Positions 35,486-47,592 of a stretch of 64,000 bases of DNA are shown piece by piece. The stretch covers positions 1,426,001-1,490,000 of the forward strand of contig WBMQ01000011.1 of NCBI GenBank assembly GCA_016630905.1, written 5' to 3'. The notes under the pieces were generated by a model. It was not told the DNA's origin and did no database searches. It was given only the letters and a program-made list of their open reading frames with translations. Origin of the DNA: Capillidium heterosporum. Its lineage: Eukaryota; Entomophthoromycota; Entomophthoromycetes; Entomophthorales; Capillidiaceae. How positions within the stretch are numbered: the first letter of the stretch is position 1; each line of letters starts with the position of its first letter. Both the position numbers and the translations under genes were made by a program.

Positions 35486-36110
35486 AACTAATAGTTTTTG
35501 AGTAATAAAGTTTTGGTTGGTTGTTTGGTTTGGTTAATATTTGTGTCTTATTTTAATGTTTATATGACACTTTATATATGCTAATGTTGGTTTTGTATTC
35601 ACTAGCACTTTCAAAGTATCTCTATATTTCAGCTTTGTGGTTTGAATGTACATTCTTTAACCTTCAACCCAACCTACATTTTGTCTTGTCATCGATTTCC
35701 TATAGATTTGGGGTAGTTGAAAATTGCAGTCCTGCCCAACTCAAAGGCAATTTTCCTCAAAAGGAGTTAGCAGTCCTAAAACTGACGTCAATACCCAGCC
35801 AATAGCTTGTTCCAAACTCCGATGTCAAATTCGTCATTTGGATAATGATTTCATAATTCATCTTCAAAAGTAACTTCCATTAATCTGGCTGAGTGGAAAA
35901 ATATAAATGGTCAAGTCAATCCTCGAATACAACTTATATCATTTTCAACAGCTATACTAAAGGCTTCAGAGTTTCAAAAATCAAAGGTCAACAGCAAAAG
36001 TATCAAAAGAAGAGCTTGGCATTTAAACGACAAGCAAAGAGAAATCCACTTAGATAAACAAGAGTTAATTTTATCTTCCAGCACATTTCAACAAGAGATA
36101 CTAGTAAAAG
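35486..36110. other. Intergenic
   Basis: No gene supported. The frame 35578-35805 has no motif. Confidence 0.5.
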
Positions 36111-38985
36111 ATGCCAGTTGAACTACCAAAGGAAAACATCTACCAAGAGTCGGCTGATACGTCTTTCGAGCTCTACGTCAATGGTATATAGAAAAACTAT
36201 ATTTCAATCAAGCAGTTCTAATTATCGATTAAATAGAGTTCAAAAAGGTAGGTCAAGATCCAACTCATTTAGTCTTCCTAATCCATGGTAACTTTTTTCT
36301 CCTAATTTACATTTTAAATATTTGATATAATGTAGGTATCGGCTATAAGATGTTTGAAGATACCAAGTTTCTACACAACAGTATGCTTTTTATTAGTTTT
36401 ATTTTCTAAGAGTTTTTGATTAGTGTTCACATTAAGTAATACGACTCAAGAAGTACTATTTTCCAAATATAAGGATTCGGGGATGAGGAATATTCTATAT
36501 GCCAATATGTAAGCTACATTTCCTATTCAATATATTAAATGGAGCATATTGTTGTAGCTTGGGCCGCCGAATTCCACGCCCTTACCACCGTTGATGGGTA
36601 TATTTATAAATTACACTTGCAACTAACCTATATTTAGGCGGATGTCCAAAATAACTTTACCTACCATACCTGGTATGCGCGTCATAACGAATGATTGTCT
36701 GTCCGATGTCCTATACTACTTCACCGATTTCCACCGTCAGCAACTTTTAGATATTATTTGCACCAAGATGAACGAGGCCTTTAGTAAGTTTAAGGATGTA
36801 TACCCCGAATTCGACGGCCATGTCGGTCTATTTTCGCACTCCTTAGGGGGTGTCATAAGCTACGACCTGCTGACGGTCAAGAACCAGGAGAGTAGTAGTT
36901 CTGACTGTCTTTATTCAGTCGCCTTCCCAAGGACGAATTACCCCAAGTTGAATTTCAAGCCGAGCTTCCTGTTTACAACAGGGAGTCCGATCGGCGCGGT
37001 AATGGTTATGCGTGGACTCAAGTACGAAGACTTTTGCCTGTCCGAGGATATCAAGTTTATGAATTTTTTCAATCGTAAGTTGTATATTACTTTGCATTAC
37101 TAAACCTTTGCTTTATGGGAAATAGCTTATGATCCTTTGGTAATCTTTTGACTTTATTTTTTATTAACATTGATATAGGCTTATCGTATCGAACCATTGA
37201 TCGATCCTAAATATGAGGGATTGGACCCATATATTATAGAGCCCTTTGAGACTAAAGAGTCGTCGTCCTACCTACCTAGTCTGACCTCACTAATCCCCGA
37301 ACGAATGCCGCTATTTAAGGCTGCTCGCAACGTTTTAGCTACATTAAACATCGTCGAATCGGAGGCTGAGGGAATGGACGACGAGCTGTCGTCTCAGTGC
37401 GAAAGTGTCGAAGAGGAGTTGACAATGTACGAATCTCCGTTGTTAGATTTGAAGGCAGTCGATGAAGATAATTTGAGCACACGTCGGCTGTCAGGTTTCC
37501 ACGCTACTGCTGTTGGTTTGTCTTCCTTCAAGAATGAAAGTATAATTGAGAGATTACATAACATTACCTACCGAGCTAAAAAGAATGATGGAGATAATGA
37601 TTCAACTGTGGCCAAATCACGACCAACTTCGCTATACCAGTCAGCTATTGAAACTTTCTACGCGCCCAAACGACCCCCAACCAAGAATGGGACTCCCAAA
37701 AAGAAGACGATGCGATCTACCACTGTACCCAACCTACCCAACTATGCCGGACAAACCAACACTAACTCTAATACAGCAGTTGGCAGTAAAGAAAATTCGC
37801 GCAAAATGTCAGCAAGCTCAATTAAGTTTAGCTGTGGTGGCAACTCGGGTAATGAATCGGATGACGAGCGTAGTGTAATAGCCGAACCAACATCCACCAC
37901 CACCGAATTTCCTCCAAACCTTACAAGTGAGAGGAAGGGACATAACCCCATGATACGGAGGAATACTGAGCCACTACCCTCACAGCTACCCTTACCTCCC
38001 TCGGAGGGCTGGGCCTATCTCACTCGAAGTATGTTAGAAGTCGGTACAACTGACAAGGTGGAATGGCTCCTCAATGGTGTCGGCATCATCGACGAAGCTG
38101 ATCTCCAGAAAATCAAGCGATCACCCAGTTTCCGTCACCTCAGCGGCAACGACTCCTTCAACACCTTTATGGATGTCGATGACTCGCCAGTACCTGCTCG
38201 GAGGCAGCTGGCTGCCAGCTCAAACTCCAACCTACCTTACCCGAATAAGCGGCATTCGACTTGTCCCAAACTGATATCAAAACTGACTTATAACGTCGAC
38301 CAGTTTGCTACTGTCTCTATAACTAACAACGATCCTCTCATTATCCAACCACCTGGAAGAGCAAGCTCTCCCACCACGATCCCCATGCTGACCAAGAAGG
38401 GGAGTACCCATTCGGTACCTTTCGTCCGCCACACCGGCAATAATGCCGTCCAGGATGTCCTCCTTCTCGAGGAAGTGAATTTGAAGACCTTGGATTCTAA
38501 TGCCAAATACCCGCCCAATTCAGAATCCTTACAATCGACTGCGACCACTACCAGTGCTACAGCTGCAGCCGATACTTCTAACCTGATGCGTTACGACTAC
38601 GCCATTCAGGCCAGCGTCATGTCCAATCTTAGCTTCGAATATTTAGCCGGTTTGGGAGCCCACTTTTGCTACTGGTAAGACCTTGGCTTTTCTATATCTG
38701 CTAATTTTTTACAATAGGGAGAGTAAAGATGTCGTCAACCTAATGCTGAAGACTTTGTTCCAACAGATCCGTCCACCTACCCCACCCCCTTCTCCCATCC
38801 CTTCACCTCTACCTTCATCTCTATCCAAATCCTTGTCCAAGACCCCACTAGCATCTTCGTTGAAGAATCGAATGAGTATGGTCAAATATCCTACCATTCG
38901 CAAGGTGGAGTCCTGCCCTTCGGTGCCTAAGTTGAGTAAGGAGGAGGTTGATGGATTACCACTAGCATCAGCACCGGTTCAGTAA
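36111..38985 (+). CDS. DDHD-domain phospholipase (PA-PLA1 family), one apparent +1 frameshift
   Basis: Nine exons: 36111-36183, 36237-36287, 36336-36380, 36424-36508, 36558-36597, 36638-37074, 37126-37139 (14 nt), 37179-38674, 38718-38985. HLVFLIHGIG opens the lipase fold. The nucleophile elbow is SHSLGGVISYD (exon 6), where the family usually has GHSLG. The DDHD core begins FFNPYDPLAYRIEPLI and ends with DYAIQ...FEYLAGLGAHFCYWESKDV, which contains DDHD acidic and His positions. Between them is a Ser/Pro-rich low-complexity insert of about 400 residues. In exon 4 the frame before 36487 (YKDSGM) and after it (FYMPISWAAEFHAL) differ by one base; AGG to AG restores the conserved P-x-x-W. Corrected length 835. 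These enzymes hydrolyse phosphatidic acid at ER-Golgi membranes. A Pro-rich tail follows. Confidence 0.88.
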
Positions 38986-39518
38986 ACTTTAGTATTGTGT
39001 TATTTATGAGGATATCCTTGGCTAATAAAATGCTAGCTGCAGTTGTATTTTTGAGCTTGTTAAGAATTAGTTCAAAGTTATAATTTATTGTGGATATTTA
39101 AATAAATCTTCTACTATCCTACGCTTTACTCTACATTCCCAAAGTAAAGTATAATTAGATAGCCGTAATTAACCTGATCCATTGAACATTTCTTTTCCTA
39201 TAGCTTCCTTCTATATCAAGACTAATAAAGAAAAGGTATCAACCTGGATGATATCTATCACCTATTGAGCCATCAATTTGATTACATTCACTCAATTCAA
39301 AGATCCTCTCCTTGCCTTTATACCTAAGCTGAAATGGAAGTGTCGGTTACCATCTGCTTCTAAACCTAAAAGCTCTACATATGAAATTTAACCTGAATTT
39401 ACTGAATATCTCATAAAACTAACTAAACTAAAATATAATGCACGTTAACTTTAGCCTACAACCACAAAATACAAAACAAGAGTAGATACAGGTTTTAATA
39501 AATTCGAAAATTAAAACT
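38986..39518. other. Convergent intergenic region
   Basis: Between the 3' ends of the DDHD gene and FKBP copy B. No ORF supported. Confidence 0.55.
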
Positions 39519-40296
39519 CTACAGCTCTTCCTTATCTTCCTTCTCTTTGGGGACCTCACCCTGAAGGACTTGTTCCAAGGTAGGCTCATCTTTACCTTTG
39601 ATGCCCAAAAGTTCGACTTCGAACACCAAGCAAGCTTTAGCTATTTTTGGTGAAAAATAAGTGGTTAGTATTGAAAGTTCTTTAAAAGGTAAAATTGTAG
39701 TACCTGGGATACGGGGGGGAGAGCCACGTTCACCGTAGGCCATATCGTATGGGATGATCAACTTACGTAACTCACCTACGCACATACTATGATACAATAA
39801 ATTAATGATGTGAATAGTTTGAATAAAAGCTTACCCAACGATACCTTGGTCCCAACCTATTTGCCAAAAATAAAAAAGTAAAATGTTAGCGAGTTTTTGT
39901 AAACTTTAAAATGTAGATACCTTTGATGACCTGTCCACCTCCTAGATTGAATTCGAAGGGATCATCTCTATCTCTACTAGAATCGAACTGCTTGCCATCT
40001 TCGAACAGAGTACCTACGTAGTGAACTTTAACGTTATCTCTAAAAATAAAAAGGTCAACAATTGTATCTATTTGAAAATGTAAAATAAAAACTTACCCTT
40101 TCTCAGCTTTAACTTTGCAGTCAGCAGCGGGTACCCGTTTCTTGATGCCTAAATTTTAAATGAAAAGCTTAATAGATGTACAAGGATAACTAAAGGCTAG
40201 CTGGGATATGGATTTACCTATGGTTAATTTTTCGGGAGCCTGCTTCAAGGCTAGTACCGAGGCTGAGGCCAGCAAAAGTAGATTGATAAACTTCAT
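39519..40296 (-). CDS. ER FKBP-type peptidyl-prolyl isomerase, copy B, KDEL-like tail
   Basis: Six exons: 40218-40296, 40097-40148, 39920-40039, 39835-39856, 39704-39786, 39519-39640. Signal peptide [20 protein letters not shown]2-like start ([20 protein letters not shown]) and core: [58 protein letters not shown]. An acidic extension ends DKEEL, a KDEL-class ER retrieval signal. It should be an ER prolyl isomerase. Exon sizes equal those of copy A except exon 3, which by coordinates is 120 rather than 119 nt. The surplus base would be in the G-run near 39957-39960, but my base count there is uncertain. Corrected length 158. Confidence 0.9.
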
Positions 40297-40700
40297 TTTA
40301 ACTTTGATATCTCTTAAAAGTTATAAAAAGTGGTGGATGGGTACCACCTCACTAATTTAGTTTCGAGCTTTGGGAGGCGCAACGTAGTGGATGAGTGATT
40401 GGTTAGATGGATTCAAATTTTACCGAAATATCGACCTAAACTAGACTATAAATGCAACTATCCAATGAGATTATGTACACAATCCTCTTTAAAAGCATGA
40501 TTGGCTTCTTTATATAATCCATCTTGATAATGATATCTCCCAGCTACTTTTACGTTTCACATATAAGTTTCCTATTCTATAATATTTATTAAATATAAAG
40601 TTATTAAGTTTATCATCCAGCAATGTATAAAATACTTAAACCATGACAATTTACTTTATAGGAAGCGAGATACTCTAATTTACATTTCTTTCATAAAAAG
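40297..40700. other. Divergent intergenic region
   Basis: About 400 bp upstream of FKBP copy B and the F-box pseudogene; no ORF. Confidence 0.5.
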
Positions 40701-41900
40701 ATGGACGAAATGAACGTAAATATCGGCTTCTTACCCACTTTCATACTCGAAAAGATCGTGGGTCACTTGGATACATTCGATTAGTTAAAGCTACAGTGCT
40801 GTTGCAAGCAGTTCAACCAAGTACTGGTATCCCAAGTTTATTCTCAACTACGTTTCACCAGCTTCTACAGGAAAGAGGTTCAAAACCAAAATAATGCCTG
40901 AATCATCAAGTATTTGAAGCTCGTCAAAGAGATAATCCATTACCTTCATCTCAACTTTAGTGAACATTTACTAAAGTTCCTTAGCCTACAAAGCCTTGTG
41001 TTAGCCTAACCAGAAAATAATATCCAAGAGCTCGATCTCTCTCATAATAACTTTTAAGTTAAAGCAACTATACTTGCTACTTCGACCCTCCCCAATTAAA
41101 CTTGATCTGAGTCCTGAGATCGTCAGTAACATTGTCTATCTCGACTTGGACGTATCTATCAACGATTTGAATGATCTCGATTTTTTGACATGCTCTTCCT
41201 TCTCTAGATCAAGTATGTAAATTTAGAGGTAGAAAACATCAACTGTCGATTTCTAGTTAGGATCAGCTCGAGCCTCTCCAGTTTGAAAACGTTGGAACTC
41301 GTCTATCAACTCCACAACTCAAACTTGGACATGGTTTAGGTTACTTTCTAACTTGTGCAAATTAAAGCTGCAGTACAATTTGAGAAATGGAGCCAAGATT
41401 CCCTAAACTGTTTCTTCAACTTGCTGGTTCTGAGTTTCAAACAGTGTACCTTTACTAACCTGTAGTACAACGATAATCTCTCCCAATATATACTTGGTAA
41501 GCTGATAAATATATAGCCAAGTGTAAGGGTGATTTCTCTTCCAGGCTATACTAAATTTTACAGGCCCCAGTTACATCGACTTTTGCCTTGTCAATACCTT
41601 TGGTAATGCGTTCATGCGTCTATTACTTTCCTTATTAAAATTATCTGTGATAACCTTGCACAGCTTTATAAACAGCAAACTCTTCAAAGATATGTCATAT
41701 ATCAGTCCTATAGCCTATTTACGGCCCATAGGTCAAAATTCATTTGGTTTTAACTTCTGAACCTTCAAGTACTAAGTACCTTACCTAGCTAACTTTACAC
41801 TCGACTTACATTCAAGCCACTAGGGCGCATTTAGTGCTACTACCTTCAACATCACCAGTTGGGAGGGTAGTTTGAATTTACAGTTTTCTTAAATCTCTAG
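40701..41900 (+). pseudogene. F-box / LRR pseudogene, plus strand
   Basis: ATG 40701 begins MDEMNVNIGFLPTFILEKI-VGHLDTFD then TAG, followed by LKLQCCCKQFNQVLVSQVYSQL in the same frame, matching the F-box of 28311 (LRYCSKHFNQVLVPKVYTRL). LRR remnants follow with further stops. Near 41855-41885 the phrase TSWEGSLNLQF matches ISWDGNLDLQF near the end of the 27045-28311 protein, so the copy is nearly full length. Stops and indels are many, so it is a real pseudogene. The 3' limit is approximate. Confidence 0.75.
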
Positions 41901-44900
41901 GCTTGAAATAATATTTGTAAGATAGATTGTGAAACAAGCCTAAAATGCCTTTATAAACTTTTCTTCATAGGTGGTATTCTTAGCTTTAGTAGAATGGTAC
42001 TTCTCTTATTACAATCAATAAAAGTAAATTATATATTTTTACTTTACTATCACTTTACTTTCAAATTACTATAAAACTTTGAAGAATGTTAATAATATAT
42101 TTACTCGATAGCAAAAGCAAATAGAATTATAAGGGAGAATACTAAAGGCCATTTCCGAAGTTTTGAGCACTCTTAATTTTTTTAGATGTACATCCAATCA
42201 CCATAAGATTTTAATAAGGTACAAATACTTACATTTATAGCTCCTTTTAATATATCAATATTTTCTACATCTTTAATATTTAGAACCTTCGGTTCTTGGT
42301 GAAATAGATATAACTTTACTAGAAATCTCTACACTCCTCTATGCCTGCCTAGGTCAAAGATTCTATGGTAGATTGCAGGGTAAGAAAAACCAACCTACTT
42401 TGGAACTTCATTCCTTTTGAATTGGATATGTGGGAAAGAGGGATAAAGACCTGCCAATATGGAAAAATTGATATCATTTTGAAACTACAGCAGTAATTGT
42501 AAGTGCAAGGCACAAAAGTTGAAGGCCACCGTGCTAGATAGCAGAGTGGATAAAAATAGATCTTGGATCTTGGAAGCTAGATCACTATACACTATGAAAC
42601 TTGATATTGTATAATGTAGTCAAAGAGAGTCCCCTACATCCTTTTAAACTGTAGTAAGACTAAGAAGGACCATCCGATCTTCTAGATTTTTTCAAGATTC
42701 TATAGCAGTCACATTAAGTATCCACCAAACCAAGCCAAGCTTTTTAGCAACAGTACTTCAAAACTATTGACAGATCTAGACCAAAGGACTTTTATGCAAC
42801 CTACACTGAAATCTTTAAACTCCTGAAACCGAAATATTTGATAAAAGCAGCGTGAAGAATAGTAGAGTGTATGAACACTCTAATCTATAGATAGTCTTCC
42901 TGGGTATGGACTAATACATCAATTTGCCGCTAAAGGCTGGATGTCTAGGTTTGATATCGATAAAAAAACTCTATAGCCCATAGCACCGTAATTAAGTATA
43001 TTCGTAGTCCCATTAATTGGCTAAAATTGAATCGATGAATTATACTTTCTACATTGTATGATTCATATGTTTTTATTGGATAGAGAAACGATAGCAGCTT
43101 TTTCAATTATCTTTCTCATGGTTTGGGGCACTTTATTACCTTTTGGAATACTTCTATGTCTGCCTATATCTTCCAGTTGATATCTATAAATGATACGGTA
43201 ATGTAGATTATAAGATCAATGGACCTATGAGATTCTTTATAGATAAACATTTGAAATAAAAGTTACAGAATCTACATTTATAGAGTAAAACTTGTATAAT
43301 AAAAAAACTTTTGATACTTTGACTTTGGAAATCCGACCTGATACTTTGAACGGAACTATTTAATCCGACACCAGTTGACTTGCAGTTCAATTTACAAAGT
43401 ATCAGCTTCAAATGAATTTTGTAGGATGCTTAGTATTTGGAATGCGCGTACTACAAACAATAATAGTACCATGAATGGATTATAGGTATATAGTATATCC
43501 GTTCTAGATGAACCAACTGTCAGCATTTATAGTTTCAAAGTTAAAGACTGTCGGTTTTCGGTAAGTACAATTCCGACCTATCTGCTACAAGTTTGGTGAG
43601 ACTACGTGCCCTTACACTGCTAGATCTTTGTAGTTTTGTTGATAGGGAATCAAAATTAAAAGAACCGAGGTTTTAGGACGTTGAACTTGGTATTTTTTGT
43701 GTTGGGATGAAAGCTTGTGTAAAATACATAGTTTTAGGATTATAGTCTGTATAGTTTACCATTTGAAGATAAAATGTGATACCCAATGTATGGTTGTAGA
43801 TTTCAAAAATGATCGGCTGCTTTAGATATCTCATAGGTGCTTTTTATAGTTGTGAATAGAAAAAGATTCTATAAAAGGGAAAAATTAGTTTTCCCTTCAT
43901 GTTTGATTTTATTCGAAACTGCTATTCATTTGAGAGATGAAGGTAGTAGTTGAAAGTATGGGACGTAAACTATATCTTCAATTTAAATATTGTAGTAGCT
44001 ATAGTAGGAACTATCAATAACTCTGGACATAATTTTCAAATCCATTTGAATGATGGATTATCTACTAGTATATCAATTAAGTAGACCCACAATTATTACT
44101 ATGTAGCTTGAAGGAACCTGTATAAAAATTGAATTGAAATTCTATACGATTACACCTATCTATCAAATTTCTAAACTAGAATTCTAAAGTATAAGGATGA
44201 AACTTTTCAATCTGATGCTTCCCCATACGATTTTTTAAATACATTACTATACTCTGAACTATAAGCTCGCCGGATGTACCAATATAGAATTACCACTAAA
44301 GGCAATTTATGAATATATATGGATATATTTAAAAGCCGGGACGAAGTAGCATTATAGTTTTATTACCCCTATATGGTAATGTGGTGTGTAAAAATATAGC
44401 AGTTTTGAAACTGGAAAATGATGGCTAGCTTTATTTGGATTGTGACTCTAATTTAGCTTTTTGCAAGTGGGTCGTTGATGCTTGCCTTACCTCCCCTATA
44501 AAACTTTTGGCCTGATCCAGGTCTAGTACAAAGAGCTTAGTGCTCCATACGATTGAATTTAAGGATTGGATAGTAAATAGCACAATGCAGTCCTGTTGAA
44601 GTGGTAGTTCTCCTGTGATGGCGTTACACCCACCGCTTCCAGATTTCAGATTGGTAGCAGTAGTTGGAGAATGTATAGAAACTTTTGGTCTTAACAAGTA
44701 TGAAACTACCGACCCTTACAATATAGGTTTAAATTAGGTTCGATAGAAGTTGAAATTAGCATTTAGTTAATAAATTGGTTTCTATAGTTGGAGTAAGTTA
44801 TTGGTACCTATACGTAGTTAATACTTACTTGAATTGGCTTTACCGTATCCATGATGGGATATGCGCTTCAAGCTTTGATTGCATCTTTTCAGATGCTGCT

Positions 44901-46293
44901 TGTAGATGTATAATGCGGATGCCTAGTAAGGCTTTAAAATATCCTCTCAATATATTGTGTTACCCACTTTGTAGACGTAGAGTTGTGATAATGTAGCAGG
45001 TCTTCTAATTCTAGGGTTAGCTTCTATGTAGAACTACCGATCATAGTAATTTTTAAAAATTGGCAATAGAAAGTGAATCTATCTGTTACCTTGCTTTGAT
45101 AGAACTGAAATGAAACCTATATTACCACCGATACTATTAAAATAAATAGCCATCTCCACCTCCTACTTAGCGGGATCCCTAGGTTTCGGTTTGGTAATGT
45201 CGGAAGGTAGATTAGCTTGAAAGTAGCAGTACCTTGAGCATAAGTCGTAAATGGCAGTTTCTGGGTCGTATGTATGAGGTATAACCAAATATATTATATC
45301 CCCATCTATTATATTCAAGAATTTTAAATTTATAGACGTAGCATTTATCTGCAGTACTCCATTTAGCTACTTTCAATAAAACTTTTTCTAGTATCTCGTC
45401 CTAGCTTTTTTATACACACCTATAATAGCAATCTTAAAGATTTACTCTTTTGGTATAAGCTGTGAGATACTTTAGCTTGTGTAAAGAAAACCAAGTCCTT
45501 CGAATTGAGATACTACCTGGAATGTATCAATTTTTAAAGTTGTATAGTAAAATATACGACTTTTTCAGATAGCACCTTCGAACTGTAGCTTATCTTTGTA
45601 GGCTTGATTGAAAGACACCTTTTAGGTACGTTGTAATTCTGATTGCAATATGCTATCTTTTTGCCATGGCCCTATAGTAATTTTGTTGTGATCCTATCGT
45701 AAATTTATCTTGTAAAAAAGCATCTCTAGAATTTGCTGCATAAATATATGTAGAAAGGCTTGGAGGAGACTCAACCTTTAGATTGGGAAACCTCAATTTA
45801 ACACGATGCAAAGACAGCAGAGCTTCTTTATCTCAACTATACGTTTCAAATGTAATGGAGTTTTTGGCATGTAGGATGCACCCCTATTTCGAACATATCC
45901 AGCACATACTCCATCGGTAGCTTATTGGAAGATTCACTATTTTACTTATATCCGAATTAAGGTTTTCCTTTCTAGAGTGTTTATTTTGTCTCAAACTTTA
46001 ATATAAAGGTGTAGGACTTTGTTCCAATGAATTGGGTACTTTTCTACAATTGAACTTGTAGAAAGTTACCCAATCTATTTGAACGGAGTAGCAATAAATT
46101 CTAGAGCCTTCAACTATTTAATTCTTATATGACACAACTTCTATACCTATAAACTCGATGCATAAACTTGATGAAGTGTAAATTTTTCGAGGTATTTAAA
46201 CAGGTTGCCTGGCACTGAAATTGATTTCAAAAATTTGAAGAATGTTCTGACTCAACTACTGCTATCAAAAGAAGACATTTTTAATTCGACACC
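41901..46293. other. 4.4-kb gene-poor AT-rich region
   Basis: No gene supported. Minus-strand frame 44431-44697 is protein-like in composition but has no ATG start and no recognisable motif. Stretches at 45160-45290 (minus, read as YDLCSRYCYFQANLPSD) also look like decayed coding sequence. I cannot name the source. No terminal repeats or transposase motifs seen. Confidence 0.45.
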
Positions 46294-47592
46294 ATGTTTT
46301 TAAATACATACGAGATAATCGTTCATACCTACGGCCTAGCTACTATATTCCCCACCTTGATATTAAATTTGTTTTTACTTTACCTGCTAGTACTCCAATG
46401 TAAGAAGTTGAATAGCTCACTACTCTTCGAGTGGTCCTTGATCGCCATTGTCTGTATGACCGACATCGTCTTCTCCTCAACTATAATTTCCAAGTATATG
46501 TACTCTATATTTTTCAACCCGGAAGGCTTGAAGATCCAGGAAGGAGGAGATTTAATTTTGGATGAACACGACCAGTTCACCTGCGATTGGTCTGGAAGTC
46601 TGTTGGCTATAACGATGCACTCGTCGACTTTTATTTTAGCTATCTTGAGTTACGTGAGGTATCGAGCTATCGTCAAGCAGAAGCGACTTCCGAAGATAAC
46701 CTGGGGGGTTTTGATTAGTATACCTTTAAGCTTAATTTTGGGCCTAGCTATATTGGGTGCTATATTGAAGAAATACGTCGTTATGCCAGGAGGTTTAGCT
46801 TGCCACGTATGGAACCCAACCCGAACTGATCCTATACGTACTCCCATCCAAATATTTTTTTCCTACAACATCCTCCTTTCTCTTTTTGTCATGACGTTCT
46901 GTTATACGAAGATCGCTATTCACCATCATAAGTTGATGAACTCGATATTGCGAAAGTCGAATCGGAAATGTAGCCATGTGAGATTACTGTTGATGTCTGA
47001 TTTCGATGAGCACTTTGAGAAAGAGGTCGCCAAAACTTGGGGTAGCAAGTCTGGGGATGGAGATTTATCACCTGAAAGTACTTTGCATGAAACAAGCTTG
47101 AACCCATGCTGTCAGAATTCGGTAGATGTACGAACGGTATTCGAGCTCGACGCCATCAACGAGTCGGATGAAGTGCACGATACGCACAATGACACCAACT
47201 TTTCTCAGATCAACGATGTAAACTTTAATTCCTCCCCTCAACTCAAGAAAACAGAATCGCAGATTACCAAAGTCGATACTATATATACTGCCGATCAATC
47301 GGAGAACTACCATGTCACTGAAGCAGATGTCAAAAGACAGAAGAAGCAGGTCAAAACACGTATATTTATTATTTTGGCTATCTACTATTTGTGTCACTTC
47401 CCTGAATGTGTTTTAGAGCAGATGGAGATCCTGGGTGGGTATACTCGAACTACTGAAGTCGACGGTATATGTACCCACTTTCGCAGTTTGTATGGATTGG
47501 CTAATGCTATTTTGGTGCTTACTTTGCATACTAATACTAGGAGATGCCTTAGGGAGTTGATTGAGAGGATCAAGGCGAGGTTTCAAAGGTGA
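46294..47592 (+). CDS. Rhodopsin-like seven-transmembrane receptor
   Basis: One exon, 432 residues. TM1 about 13-35 (LATIFPTLILNLFLLYLLVL), TM2 about 45-70, TM3 about 100-120 (LLAITMHSSTFILAILSYVRYR), TM4 about 133-157 (GVLISIPLSLILGLAILGAI), TM5 about 187-207, TM6 about 350-370 (RIFIILAIYYLCHFPE), TM7 about 390-412 ending NTRRCL. RYR after TM3 stands where class A receptors have E/DRY. A Cys before TM3 (FTCDW) and one in the second outer loop (LACHVW) could form the class A disulphide. The third inner loop is about 135 residues, acidic and Ser/Asn-rich, which would suit phosphorylation. NPxxY is not conserved. Ligand unknown. Class-A-like receptors are rare in Dikarya and expanded in some early-diverging fungi. 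Confidence 0.8.
   Translation: MFLNTYEIIVHTYGLATIFPTLILNLFLLYLLVLQCKKLNSSLLFEWSLIAIVCMTDIVFSSTIISKYMYSIFFNPEGLKIQEGGDLILDEHDQFTCDWSGSLLAITMHSSTFILAILSYVRYRAIVKQKRLPKITWGVLISIPLSLILGLAILGAILKKYVVMPGGLACHVWNPTRTDPIRTPIQIFFSYNILLSLFVMTFCYTKIAIHHHKLMNSILRKSNRKCSHVRLLLMSDFDEHFEKEVAKTWGSKSGDGDLSPESTLHETSLNPCCQNSVDVRTVFELDAINESDEVHDTHNDTNFSQINDVNFNSSPQLKKTESQITKVDTIYTADQSENYHVTEADVKRQKKQVKTRIFIILAIYYLCHFPECVLEQMEILGGYTRTTEVDGICTHFRSLYGLANAILVLTLHTNTRRCLRELIERIKARFQR

Noticed and set aside
44431-44697. 88-codon minus-strand ORF
   Set aside because: Begins with TTG, no ATG in frame, no motif. Treated as possible relic only.
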